From positions 1-27,225 of the forward strand of contig JAHLKC010000259.1 of the NCBI GenBank assembly GCA_025449115.1: a stretch of 27,225 bases of DNA. Direction: 5' to 3'. The DNA comes from Chytridium lagenaria. Taxonomy: Eukaryota; Chytridiomycota; Chytridiomycetes; Chytridiales; Chytridiaceae. Below are positions 18,334-27,225 of this stretch, one piece after another (the first letter of the stretch is position 1; every line of letters starts with the position of its first letter). A model generated the notes under the pieces. That model worked only from the letters and a program-made list of their open reading frames with translations. It had not been told where the DNA came from and did not search any database. The translations under genes were made by a program, and so were the position numbers.

Positions 18334-20184
18334 TCAGGTTTTTGAAATTACCAGCGCGGCGTTGTTATCGGATAATATCTTTGTGGGACCATTGCAAGCT
18401 TCATGGAGATCGCTCATGAGCTGTCGCAACCATATGGCCTCTGCAGTCGCGAAATACAGAGCCATGTATTCAGCCTCCATCGTTGACGAGGCGACGGTAG
18501 GTTGAAGTCTTGACTTCCAACTAATAGCGGTTCCACCAAAAGTGAAAGTGTAGCCGGTAGTTGATCGTCTTGTGTCCAGGTCTCCAGCCCAGTCGCTGTC
18601 AGCGTAACCGAGTAGAGCAGGGTGTCCTTGCTGACGGCGGTAGACGAGACCAAGTGATTCCGTTCCCTTGAGGTATCGAAGGACCTTCATGCCAGCAATC
18701 CAGTGTCCACGTTGGGGAGATTCTAGGTACTTGCTAAGGATAGAAACGGCTGGGTAAAGGTCCGGTCGAGTACAGTTAGCGATGTAAAGTAACGAGCCAA
18801 CGAGGGAGCGGTAATCATGACGCTTGGGGTTTAAAGGCTCCCCCTGATCCATGTGGGTCATGTCCTTTTTCAACGGATTCTTGTCCATCGGTGTGGAGGA
18901 GGGTTCACAGTCACTCATACCGAATCGAGATAGGACCCCAGAAATGTGTCCTGGTTGGCTCAGCTTGATGGAATCGTTGTTGCGGGAGATCTTGATTCCC
19001 AAAAACTCATTAGCATCACCAAGAACAGTGATGTTAAAGCGTTTCTGAATCAAAGCCATGACTTTCTTGGCAGTGCGTAAGTATCGAGTGATAATGATGA
19101 AGTCGTCCACGTAAACTATGAGGATGACGAGTTCACCGTCGAAGAAACCGATGAATAGACAACTGTCGGCAGAACAGGGTTTGAGGCCGATGGAGATAAG
19201 GTAGTCAGTGAATACTTTACTCCAAGCCCTCCCACTTTGCCTTAAGCCATACAACGTCTTGAGCATCTTGCAGGACATGTGCTCTAGACCTTGCACAGAG
19301 AAACCTGGTGGTTGTCGCATGTAGACGGTTTCTTCTTCCTTGAGAACGGCGTTGAGATATGCGCTCTTGACGTCTCCTGCAAACGTGACCCAGTTGTACT
19401 GGTTAGCAATGGCGAGAATGAACCGAAGGGTGGTTGCTTTGGCGACTGGTGAGAAAGTATCTTGAAAATCGACACCAGGAACTTGGGTGAATCCTTGGGC
19501 CACGAGCCTTGCCTTGTAGCTAGTAGGTCGTCCTTCCGCGTCTCGCTTGACTTTTAGGACCCATCGGCAACCAATTTCTTTTCGTCCTTGTGGTAGGTTG
19601 GCAAGCTCCCACGTTTTTTGAGCGCGGAGGGATTCGAGTTCCTTGAGAATGGCTTCATCCCATTTTTCTTTGTCGGGTCCGGCCATAGCTTCGGCGTAAG
19701 TAGGTTCATCAGGGTTGTAGGCGGTTTGACGCTTGGCCTTAAACGCCGTCTTCTTATTGCCGAATTCATACATGTATAGTTGACGTTTGGCTGGAACCCG
19801 TGAGGATCGGCGGAGTTCTTGACCGTCAGAACTGTTGCTGGGGCTTGGGGAAGAAGGGTACTGACCAAAACCACGAGGAACGGGGACATGTCGATGAACA
19901 AGAGGTTGCCCATTTCTGTCTGTTGAGGCACGTCGCATTCGAGGAGTGGAGGTTCTGTTGGAAGTTGAGGGATCATTGGGGTTGAGTTGAATAGTCGCTA
20001 TCAGGGGTCGAACGATTTTCATCTTCATCTCCCCCCCAAATCGTCGACCTAGGTGTGTGCATGTCTTCTGCATCGGATGGTGCTTCCGATGGTTCTTCAT
20101 CGTTTTCGTTGTTGAGGTCCACTTGAGGTATTTGGGGTTCTGATGATTGCAATGGTTGCATATTGTCGATATCATTCTCTTCAT
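18334..20184 (-). pseudogene. copia polyprotein part 3: reverse transcriptase and RNase H
   Basis: The conserved RT begins at SRVPAKRQLYMYEF and WDEAILKELESL. It continues through GCRWVLKVKRDAEG, YKARLVAQGFTQVPGVDF, the active-site YVDD at 19102-19113 and LGIKISRN. RNase H follows with GYADSDWAGD, SSTMEAEYMAL and LSDNNAAL. The first 70 or so codons of this frame are out of register with part 2. The frame ends early at SKT (18334) because of a small indel. The rest of RNase H (PEHHQRTKHIDIKFHFVREK) reads in another frame from about 18340 to 18240. Active-site residues are present. Confidence 0.88.
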
Positions 20185-20437
20185 GGCCAGGTTGGAGGAA
20201 ATTCATGGGGTCGTGATCGTTGGAGAATGGGTTGCTAGTTTGAAGACGTGTGTCGAAGAAAACTGGTACGGTAGTGAATTGCGTCTCTCGGAAAACCGCT
20301 GATGTCGCAGTGTAGGGCTTTCCGGTGATCTTAAGGTGATTGTCGACAGGCACAACGACATAGGTGTCGTGAATTCCAGAGTAACCGAGAAGGAGGGCCT
20401 TGTAGGCTCGAACACCGTAAACTTTGTCCCGAGCCAC
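19973..20437 (-). pseudogene. copia polyprotein part 2: integrase C-terminus and acidic linker
   Basis: KVYGVRAYKALLLGYS and TSAVFRETQF are the conserved copia integrase C-terminal/GKGY-like region. An acidic disordered linker follows (DLNNENDEEPSEAPSDAED). The frame is lost at a CCCC run near 19982, after which the RT frame takes over (NDPSTSNRTSTPRM). Confidence 0.8.
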
Positions 20438-20498
20438 GCGTTTTTGTTCAGGTCGGTGAGCGTAACAAAGTGATCCCCAAATTCTGATGTTGCTGAGG

Positions 20499-22055
20499 TT
20501 AGGTACGTTTCCCAGTCATTAGTTCATATGGCGTCTTCATTCTTCCAGTTGCAGGTGAGCGGTTTGTAAGGTATGCTGCTGTTTGTAGTGCATGACCCCA
20601 AAATTGATTAAGGGTTCTAGGAGCTTTGGCTAGCATGGCACGAGTCTTGTGAAAAAGGATACCGATGGCACGTTCAGCAACTCCGTTGAGTTCAGGGTTG
20701 TATGGGACCGTGGTAGATTGTTGAATACCTTGTTGACGGAAAAACAACTTGAGTTGATTTGACGTAAACTCTCCTCCGTTGTCGGAATGAAACATTTTAA
20801 CTTTCTTTCCGCACATTCGCTCCAAAAGCTTAACACATTCTTGGATCCGAAGGAAAGCTTCAGATTTGAGCTTGAGGAGGTAGACAATATACATTCTTGA
20901 AGCCATATCAACAATGACTAATGCATATTTTTCGCCGTTGGTGGTAGGAGGGAAAGGGCCGGCGAGGTCTGCGTGAAGGATTCCGAGGAGGCCAACATTT
21001 ATAGCTGATTCAGGTCTTGAACCAAAACTTCTTCTACGCGCATTGGACTCGGCACAGGTACTGCACTTGAGATCTTCTTTTGCGCGTATAGTGCTTGAGA
21101 TACCGTTAACCATGTTTTGAGACAGCATTCTGTTGATATTCCTTGCACCAAGATGACCCATACGGCGGTGTAGTGTAAGGGGGTCAACGTTTGTCTCAGT
21201 GCGGAAAGCTGATGGCAAGATGTATGACCCTTGGACCGGTTTGACGTTGAGGCGATAGAGACCGCCGCGGAGAGGGGCTTCGATAGGCCAGTTGCTATTG
21301 TCGTTGCGGAGGATAGCTCTAACCTCATCAAACTCAGTCTTCCAGCCGTGTGAGCTCAATCTTGAGACCGAAACCAAGTTTTCCGCGAGGTCAGGGACAT
21401 AGAGGCACCCTTCAAGAAAAACACGTTTGTCGGGGTCTCCACCGATGAGAAGGCAAACAGTTCCGCGGCCTTTTATCTTAACTTTTCCGCTATCGCCAAC
21501 TATAGCTGTGCCGTGATATTCAGCTATGTCGACGAAATGGCTCTTCTTGTTTACGAAGAAATCCGTGGCGCCAGAGTCTAGAGTCCAAGAGTCACTAGGC
21601 TCGTCGCGTGAATTTACGTGGAAAGCGTTGACTTCAACGTGCCTAGTGAGCGTCCTGCTGACTCTGTAAGCCGATGTGCCTTGGTTAGAGGAATGGTTGA
21701 ACCAGGCGTGGACTTGCTGGTGATTGGCACGTATCACATATGCACGGGGTTGATCATCGTCAGAGTCTTGTGTATCGCGCTCGTGACGACCACCGTGATT
21801 GTGTCGGGCCTGCTGACGTTGGTTTGGCCCTTGTCCCTCCTTTCCGCCGCCACGTGCATAACAGTTACGCTTATAGTGACCTATCTTGCCACAATTGTAG
21901 CATTTTTGGTCACCACGGCGCTGGTTATTGCCGTTGCCGCGCCTATTATTTTGGTTTCCTCCAGCCTGAGCTCTATTGTTGCCGTTTCGTCCTTGCACGT
22001 GGCCGCGGTTAAAGTTGTTATTCATTTGCCTGTGTGAGATTATAGATAACCTCAC
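20499..22055 (-). pseudogene. copia polyprotein part 1: nucleocapsid, protease, integrase core
   Basis: The frame is open from the LTR of element B (first 7 codons foreign). It carries CCHC (CYNCGKIGHYKRNC), protease DSGA, integrase zinc finger (LHRRMGHLG ... CSTCAES) and the catalytic triad: Asp in ILHADLAGPF, Asp in MFHSDNGGEF, Glu in YNPELNGVAERA. These domains look complete and catalytically intact. After TGKRT a one-base shift gives a stop; the correct continuation NLSNIRIWGSLCYAH lies in the next frame (about 20440-20495). Confidence 0.85.
21193..22033 (-). repeat. Right arm of the 841-bp inverted repeat
   Basis: Pairs with 17392-18232. Its outer boundary coincides with the insertion point of element B (last shared base is the T of the LTR start). 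Confidence 0.9.
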
Positions 22056-22966
22056 TCTTAGGCATGAATGCGTCGCTTATATAGACGTCGTGCCCTTATC
22101 TTTATTTCTTTGTTCCCTTTCCATTCTTTTCCCTCTCGGGGTTTTTCATAGTTTTTCCCCATAGATACGAGAGAGGTTTTTATAGAAGGAAGGGCGGTCG
22201 ACGTGGTATGCCAACTTATGACATGCTACCACGTTGGTCGAGATGCCTGTTGTTGTTATTTGATTCCCTTTATGTATTGTTTTATTATTGGTAGAAAGTT
22301 GAATAGATTTACGTCACCCAAAAGACCTAGAAGGCCCTCTTGCTTCAGGCCAGCCTCTGGCTGAGCTTTCGCCAACCCCCTTTATTATCTATAGTGTATT
22401 GAATGTTGCCAGCGGGTGCTCAGGTGATGGCGTCGCCGGGAGAGACCGCAACCCAGACCAAGATGAACTTCTAAGAAGGTATGAGCAGTAGAAATACGCC
22501 TTATTTGCATGATTCCTTCGAGGGTCTGGTCGGAGAACCACGTCTGTTGCTATATTGTTGACGACATATGCCATCCCGATGTTTGGAGTGGGAGTAGCGG
22601 CACGTAAGAAGCCCGTGGATGGATGAGACAATAGAAACAACACGTTAAAACGGTTATAAGGAGCAGTAACGGAGACCTGACACATTCCTTGGAGCGGGAT
22701 GGAATCCCTTCTCGTAGAACCCTTTCCCCTCGTCACTTTGGACCTAGTTATGAGGCACTTTCTTCTTTATTCCCCTTAGTACTGACAGTAGAACGACCAA
22801 ATGAAACCCTACAGCACAACAAATCCTTGCATCCCTTAACGGATGAGTAGGGCTTTATTCTCGACTCTGGAGTACATCCAGAGAGTTAGTATCGTCACCT
22901 ACAATGTGGTTCTCTACCTCTGTATGTCAAGGCTTAGCAGAGGAGGCCACGAGAGAGAACTTCACA
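22033..22966 (+). repeat. 5' LTR of element B
   Basis: 934 bp from TGTGAGATTATAG to AACTTCACA. The start is fixed by the abrupt end of copia homology and by analogy with A (TGTGAAGAATTAC). TTATATAG near 22078-22085 is a candidate TATA. The bases just before it (GCCTG) would be the left target duplication; the right side is not in the window. Confidence 0.75.
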
Positions 22967-22968
22967 GA

Positions 22969-22981
22969 TGGGGGCCCAACC
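22969..22981 (+). other. Primer binding site of element B
   Basis: TGGGGGCCCAACC, two bases after the LTR and identical to 677-689 in element A. Confidence 0.7.
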
Positions 22982-24276
22982 AAACAAGGTAGGTTTATTT
23001 TGTTGTTTTCGTCTCCATCTACTTTGAATGTGTTCGCGTTTCTTTTTCGTACACATAGCCCAACGTCACCGCTTTCGATGGACACTCAGATCATCCACCT
23101 AGCGCCGTTATTGATCGCGAGATCGCGATTTTGCCGACGAATGATCATACCACTACATTTGTCAAAGATTACCTGTCAAATCCACCCCCCCATAGACTGT
23201 GCTGGACACCCTTTGGATTCAGGATTTGACTCACCTACGTCCCTACATCGATACTGGGATCCAGTTCATCAATTATGGTGTCTTTTTCGACCTCAGCCTG
23301 CTGGGTCTTATAAGGTTATGCGCTGCATAACCTTGGTTGAGATAATAAATGCACTGCATTTATTTATTTCTTGGTCATTCTTAGCTACCGAGACGTCATT
23401 TTTTGCATATATGTTGAGTTTATTCATCTCTTTATGAAAAGCCGCGATCGTGTGATTCCAAGCACAGATCGTTGAGATATTACAAAATGAAAGAATTCGG
23501 AGATATCTTTTATTAATTTCTCTTTTGATTCTATAGCTCTTTACGTGCTTTAAAGGAAATTAATTCCAGTACGTCAATTCTAACGTGTCTTTAAATTTTG
23601 GGCTCGTCGCGAGAGATCATTACCTTGTAATCGCTTTTTATGTGCTGTAGGTTAATGTTAAACACTTCGGTGGACTTTTTCTTGAACGTTACACCAGATC
23701 ATTTTGGAGCTAGATCTCTAGTCTACGGTCGCAATCTCAAGCACTTGGATCTCACCCATTGCTAGCTCAAGATCTATAGGCTCGACGATTCCCCCGTGCA
23801 TCTAGACTTTGGATAATAGTACCTTCTTTAACATTTAGTTTTGATTCCGTTCCGATTCAATTCGAAATAATTATAATACCCTTTATTAACTTTCCCATCA
23901 CTCAGTGAAAACGAAAGCTTTCAAATTGGAAATAAACAAACTTAAAAGAAACCCTCGGCTCTTCAATTGTAAGCTAAAATGAAGAAAATCGAGCCATTTT
24001 TAGGGATGTCGCTTTTTCGAGAAATATTTTTTGTCGATATATGTCCATAGAAATTATATAGAAAAGTGCCTCTCTCGTGGGTGATCAGAAAACACTTATT
24101 CGCGTCGTAAACCGACGCTTTTTCGTATTTTTATTGTAAAATTAAGAACGGTCCGTAGAGGACTTCGTTTTTGTTTCAAACTTCACAAGTATTTTTGCAA
24201 ATCAAAATTTGTGAAAAACGTTATTCTGAACAAGCTCCGACATTACCTGTCCACTACTAAACAAAACATACAACAA
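22982..24276 (+). other. Untranslated leader of element B
   Basis: About 1.3 kb, AT-rich from 23400 on, with no convincing protein. The open frame 22904-23437 runs out of the LTR and primer site and is judged accidental. A GTAGGT donor-like site occurs near 22989. Confidence 0.45.
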
Positions 24277-24409
24277 GTAAGTACACCTTCGATTTTCCGT
24301 TCTGCTGCTCGCTCTTTGGACCACGAATTCTTTAGACTTGCATCAGCTACTGTGTAGCTGGAGGGACGGCGCTTGGCTTTCTGCCCGCTGTGTTTGGTCA
24401 CTGTCTCAG
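24277..24409 (+). other. Candidate intron before ORF1 of element B
   Basis: CAA/GTAAGT donor, CTGCTCGCTC inside, and CTCAG/TGTCCT acceptor, parallel to 1704-1776 in element A. The first in-frame ATG of the ORF1 frame (24338) would lie inside it, so translation would start elsewhere if it is spliced. Confidence 0.4.
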
Positions 24410-25015
24410 TGTCCTAATATTAGCATTTATTTAGTGTTAAACCACTTTGGGGACATCCCACCGCCTCCTCCCCCTCCTATCCAGCGACCAGGAGCCTCTG
24501 GCTCTCGTTTGACGGCAGACGAGCGTCAGGTCGCTAAGCTCAGTATCATCAAGCAGAAGATCTCGAAACAAGTCTTCTTTGACGGAGGGCATTTTCCGCT
24601 TAGCTCTCATAACGAATTAGTCTTTGTTCGTCACGACCTCAACGGTGGCCTACCAGTGGACCCTGGATCTTGGGGATTTTTGACGGTCTCTGAACACGTG
24701 GAACGAGGCCTTACTTTGCATCCACGAGCCTCACATAATTTTCAGAAGGAGTTTAAACGGCTCTCTGTCGAGAAAGCTTCCTCTACCAACGAGGCTTCTC
24801 ATATTGCCGCCATTTGTCGCCATTCTATCAGCGAGTATAATCGTTTAAAGGACCACCTTTCGCTCGTTTTTAAGAAAGCTATCCGTGAGCTCACGCAACC
24901 CTCCGACGTCTCTACTGCTCTGGAAAACTCTGAGGACACGCAGAACGACGATACTCGCCTTGAAAAAGGCTCAAAGCGCGTCAACCTGTGGAGGACATTA
25001 TACCTACCGTTGTAA
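24410..25015 (+). pseudogene. ORF1 part 1 of element B (unknown, helical)
   Basis: The frame is open from 24338. The convincing protein starts around GDIPPPPPPPIQRPGASGS (24449), a proline-rich stretch, then about 150 residues of mixed charged helical sequence (RLTADERQVAKLSIIKQKIS, FKRLSVEKASSTNEASH). It ends with an acidic run (ENSEDTQNDD). By position it would be the gag-like protein. No known domain is recognised. The frame is lost near 24970; the next pieces lie in two other frames (about 24985-25065, then 25066 on), implying two indels. Confidence 0.5.
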
Positions 25016-25748
25016 CTGCCTCGATCGTCGAATCTGGAAAGCTTTTGGATCCCTCCCTATATTCCCAGAAAATCTGGTCTTTCTCGCCAAGAAGCTCTCC
25101 AAGAACATTTCTCTTCGAGTTTTCTTTGCAATCCGTGCACGCTTGGAAGGATTTCAGGACGTGGGGAACGTCTACTTATCGTCAAAAGCTAGTGAGATTG
25201 AGGTTGCGACTCGTCTTAACGAGTTGTACCGTCGTTACCTGGCTCGTCGTCAAAGTTTTTATGAGAGTTCTTCTCTCTTTGATCGTGATTATCGTGACTT
25301 TGTCTCCACCGTTGATCCGTCACTTTCGGCTCCACCAATCCCTCCCCTTGGGATACTCTCTGATCTAGAGCTCCGTCGTCAAGGAGCCTTCTATTACGAG
25401 TGTTCCCTTCAGACTGCCGAAGCTCGTCGCGAACTCAGTGAGGTTGAAGCTTCTCCCCCTGCTCCTGTGCTTGTTGGTCCTGCTGCCATCAACCTTCTGA
25501 AGAGGTCCATCGGTCTCGCTAAACGTGTTAATTCTGCCGCAATTGCCGAACGTCGCCGCAAAAAGCGTAATATCGACATCCTTGACGCTTCTGCTACTGC
25601 TCTTGAAGAAGCCGCATCCCAGGAAGCTGCTAACATCGCAATTCGCGAAGCTGAAATTCTTGCCGCTAAGACTGTTACTATGCTGCTGACCAAGAATCTG
25701 CCGTCGCGGCTGCCCAAGAATCTGCGTCGCAGCTGTCTCCAGTCCTGA
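25016..25748 (+). pseudogene. ORF1 part 2 of element B (coiled-coil-like)
   Basis: In the frame open from 24885, reliable protein begins near ENLVFLAKKLSKNISLR (about 25069). It continues with long charged helices (ATRLNELYRRYLARRQSFYE), a Pro-rich break (PPIPPLG) and an Ala/Glu/Arg-rich helix with a basic patch (AERRRKKRN, about 25547). The stop is at 25746-25748. The Lys/Arg cluster could bind nucleic acid or target the nucleus (inference). Element A has a comparable helix-then-proline layout at 2789-3220, but no residue-level similarity is evident by eye. Confidence 0.5.
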
Positions 25749-25894
25749 GTCTTCCTCTAGTTGTTCGATGGAAATTGGTGCTTAATCCCTCTTACCATTG
25801 TTTTATCTTGCTGGACTCTCTTTTGGACCAACTTTATTCGTTTTAATACATCATCCAATTATATATTATTTTATTAGACTAAATCTATAAGGAA

Positions 25895-27225
25895 ATGGAT
25901 AGTAATTATCCTCGACCTCCTACAGGTGGACGCGAAGACGCTTTCTATTTGTTGTGTTTCCAACGACCCCCTAGCTTCCGTGCGGTGCCTCATGAAAAGC
26001 GTCCTTGGCGTCCATTTATCTTGAAGGCCAACATCTCGTTCATGAAAACGAGCCGTGGATTTGAGCACGAGCTCACATCCGGTATGTCCTAGGTTTTAGT
26101 CGTAATCGTCGACTTACGTTATCTGATCCTGTTGATCCGCTATACTTTATGCCTCTTCAATACGACGTTCCTCGTGGAGCCCTTCCGAGTCCATATATGT
26201 TAGAATTCTTTTCAAAGAATAGGCGACTCACTCTAAACTTTCTCGACCTCTCAGAACTGTTGACTACTCGCGTGGAGTCTCTCCCCTTCCCAGAAACCAC
26301 CCCTTGCGAGCTTATCTTCCTGAATCCATCCCGTTTTGATGCGGTCCATTGGAACGGCAGATACTTCTCCCATTCCCAGATATGGAAGCCTTCCGTTGCT
26401 TACGTTCTAGTTGACGGAATACGTTTCCCCGGCCATGGCACTCCAGGTCGCATTCCAGACATCTTTGGTGAGCCTGATATCTCTCTAGAAGAAACCGACG
26501 AAGTGTATGTCGATGCTCCTTCACGTCCGGTGAGCCCCTCTTCTGTTCCTGCTGAATGTCAACCTAAGGGAGTTGAACCCCATGGTGACTTATCTCCATC
26601 ACCCACTCCACTGGTGATTCCGATCACCCCGTCGCGTTCATCAATTCCTTCCTGTCGGATAAACTTCCCAAAATCCTCACCTCGATTAATTCGCCACGGA
26701 TTCCCAGCGTTTCTATTCCACAAAGTAAAGAAGTTGAACGTGATACTAAGGGGAAGAGTCCAGCTTACCTTTTGGAGACTCCAGAGCTTCACCCACAAAG
26801 CGGTAGTTTTGCTATAAGTTCTGAATATCCACAATGGGTCAGTTTCGATCTACAGGAACCAAAACAATCCCATCTAAAAGAAGATCCATACCTTTACCAA
26901 TCGGTCTTATCGTCAACAACCAATGTTATGGACCTACCAAACCAAAACGAAGTTCTCGAGTCCCTTCATTTCATCAAACTTGAAACTGATCAACCCCCAA
27001 GTGATCCTTTCCTCGTTATTACAGTTGAAGACAATAAAACAATAAAGGATGGTATGGCGTATTCACCTTCATCACCTCTTGTTGCTACATCTTCTATCAA
27101 AGATTCACACTCACGGGCGGTATTCAAACCCCCCGTAGCTCTCGTTAACCTCGAGTCCTTAGAATCCGAAAATAAGATTAACATTATTATGGATACTTCT
27201 ACCATGGGTATTCCTTACCTCCGTT
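25895..27225 (+). pseudogene. ORF2 of element B (unknown protein, runs off window)
   Basis: It starts MDSNYPRPPTGGREDAFYLL, 147 bases after the ORF1 stop. After a one-base shift near 26080 it continues as YVLGFSRNRRLTLSDPVDP and on through MPLQYDVPRGALPSPYML. A well-formed region follows (CELIFLNPSRFDAVHWNGRY, SVAYVLVDGIRFPGHGTP, PDIFGEPDISLEETDEVY; about 26310-26510), then a Pro/Ser-rich linker. Near 26600 the frame shifts again and remains open to the window end (EYPQWVSFDLQEPKQ ... INIIMDTSTMGIPYLR). Strands and turns in the central region suggest a globular domain, but I recognise no family. By analogy with element A an endonuclease domain might follow beyond 27225; this is untested. Confidence 0.5.

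Larger units (their letters stand above)
18233..22032 (-). mobile_element. Ty1/copia element, minus-strand copy (gag-NC to RNase H)
   Basis: Read from 22032 downward the order is CCHC, protease, integrase, RT, RNase H, which is the Ty1/copia order. The 5' end is missing: element B inserted at 22033 within the nucleocapsid. The 3' end stops at ...RVSTHDS, joined head-to-head to the plus-strand gag-PR half at 18232/18233 with no LTR at the joint. The frame is broken near 20499, 19982 and 18340, so no full polyprotein is encoded. Confidence 0.88.
22033..27225 (+). mobile_element. LTR retroelement 'B', relative of element A (3' end outside window)
   Basis: It shares with element A an LTR of about 930 bp bounded by TGTG...CACA, the identical primer-site 13-mer, a leader over 1 kb, a candidate intron with the same edges before ORF1, and two successive unknown proteins. 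The LTR shares the landmark string CTTTTCCCT...GGTTTTT...TTTTTCCC...GGTTTTTAT...GAAGG in the same order as A. It interrupts copia gag at 22033. The window ends inside ORF2, so whether it also carries the endonuclease domain is not visible. Confidence 0.75.

Noticed and set aside
21618..22037. 139-codon plus-strand frame rich in Val/Ile/Leu, resembling a membrane protein
   Set aside because: It is the exact antisense of the copia nucleocapsid/protease. The same shadow appears on the minus strand over 17387-17807, opposite the other copy.
22904..23437. 177-codon open frame as a gene
   Set aside because: It begins inside the LTR of element B and crosses the primer site and leader. Composition is unlike protein, and the matching place in element A has no such frame.

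Overview
The window looks like nuclear DNA of a filamentous fungus, most likely an agaricomycete-type basidiomycete. The evidence is one host gene cut into about 20 exons by introns of mostly 50-90 nt, small in-frame exons of 21 and 36 nt, and dense nested LTR retrotransposons (Ty1/copia, Ty3/gypsy and a third family). No bacterial features, rRNA, tRNA or CRISPR array were seen. Species cannot be named from the sequence.

Layout. (1) 1-7357: an LTR-flanked element ('element A'). Its 5' LTR is cut by the window edge. It has a Pro-tRNA-like primer site, a long leader, broken ORF1 frames, and an ORF2 that ends in an ExoIII/APE1-type endonuclease domain, then a polypurine tract and a 929-bp 3' LTR. 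No reverse transcriptase, integrase or RNase H is visible in it. (2) 7358-7933: an older, truncated LTR of the same family in opposite orientation, into which A has inserted. (3) 7934-10385: a 73-bp tandem duplication, a decayed 3' part of a mitochondrial enoyl-thioester reductase gene (ETR1/MECR type), and AT-rich sequence. (4) 10386-15075, minus strand: a P-type ATPase resembling the Na+/K+-ATPase alpha (type IIC) family, about 1,090 aa when its exons are joined, with two places where the reading phase is off by one base. (5) About 15217-15811: small unrecognised minus-strand ORFs. (6) About 15960-16305: the tail of a Ty3/gypsy integrase, minus strand, broken by (7) a Ty1/copia element whose 205-bp 5' LTR, half-tRNA-iMet primer site, gag and protease read on the plus strand (16306-18232). 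This is fused head-to-head to a nearly full-length minus-strand copia copy (18233-22032); the two share 841-bp inverted arms. (8) 22033-27225: a second element of the A type ('element B'), inserted in the copia nucleocapsid sequence and running off the window end.

Only the ATPase, and possibly the small ORFs beside it, look like resident host genes. The ETR1 relic was a second resident gene, convergent with the ATPase. The rest is layered mobile DNA: gypsy was hit by copia and copia by B, while A hit an older LTR of its own kind. The most unusual item is the A/B family: canonical LTR termini, primer site and polypurine tract around proteins that include a host-like AP endonuclease domain but no recognisable RT. 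Many reading frames are broken by single-base shifts. The two LTRs of A differ mainly by small indels, so residual assembly error must be weighed against genuine decay.
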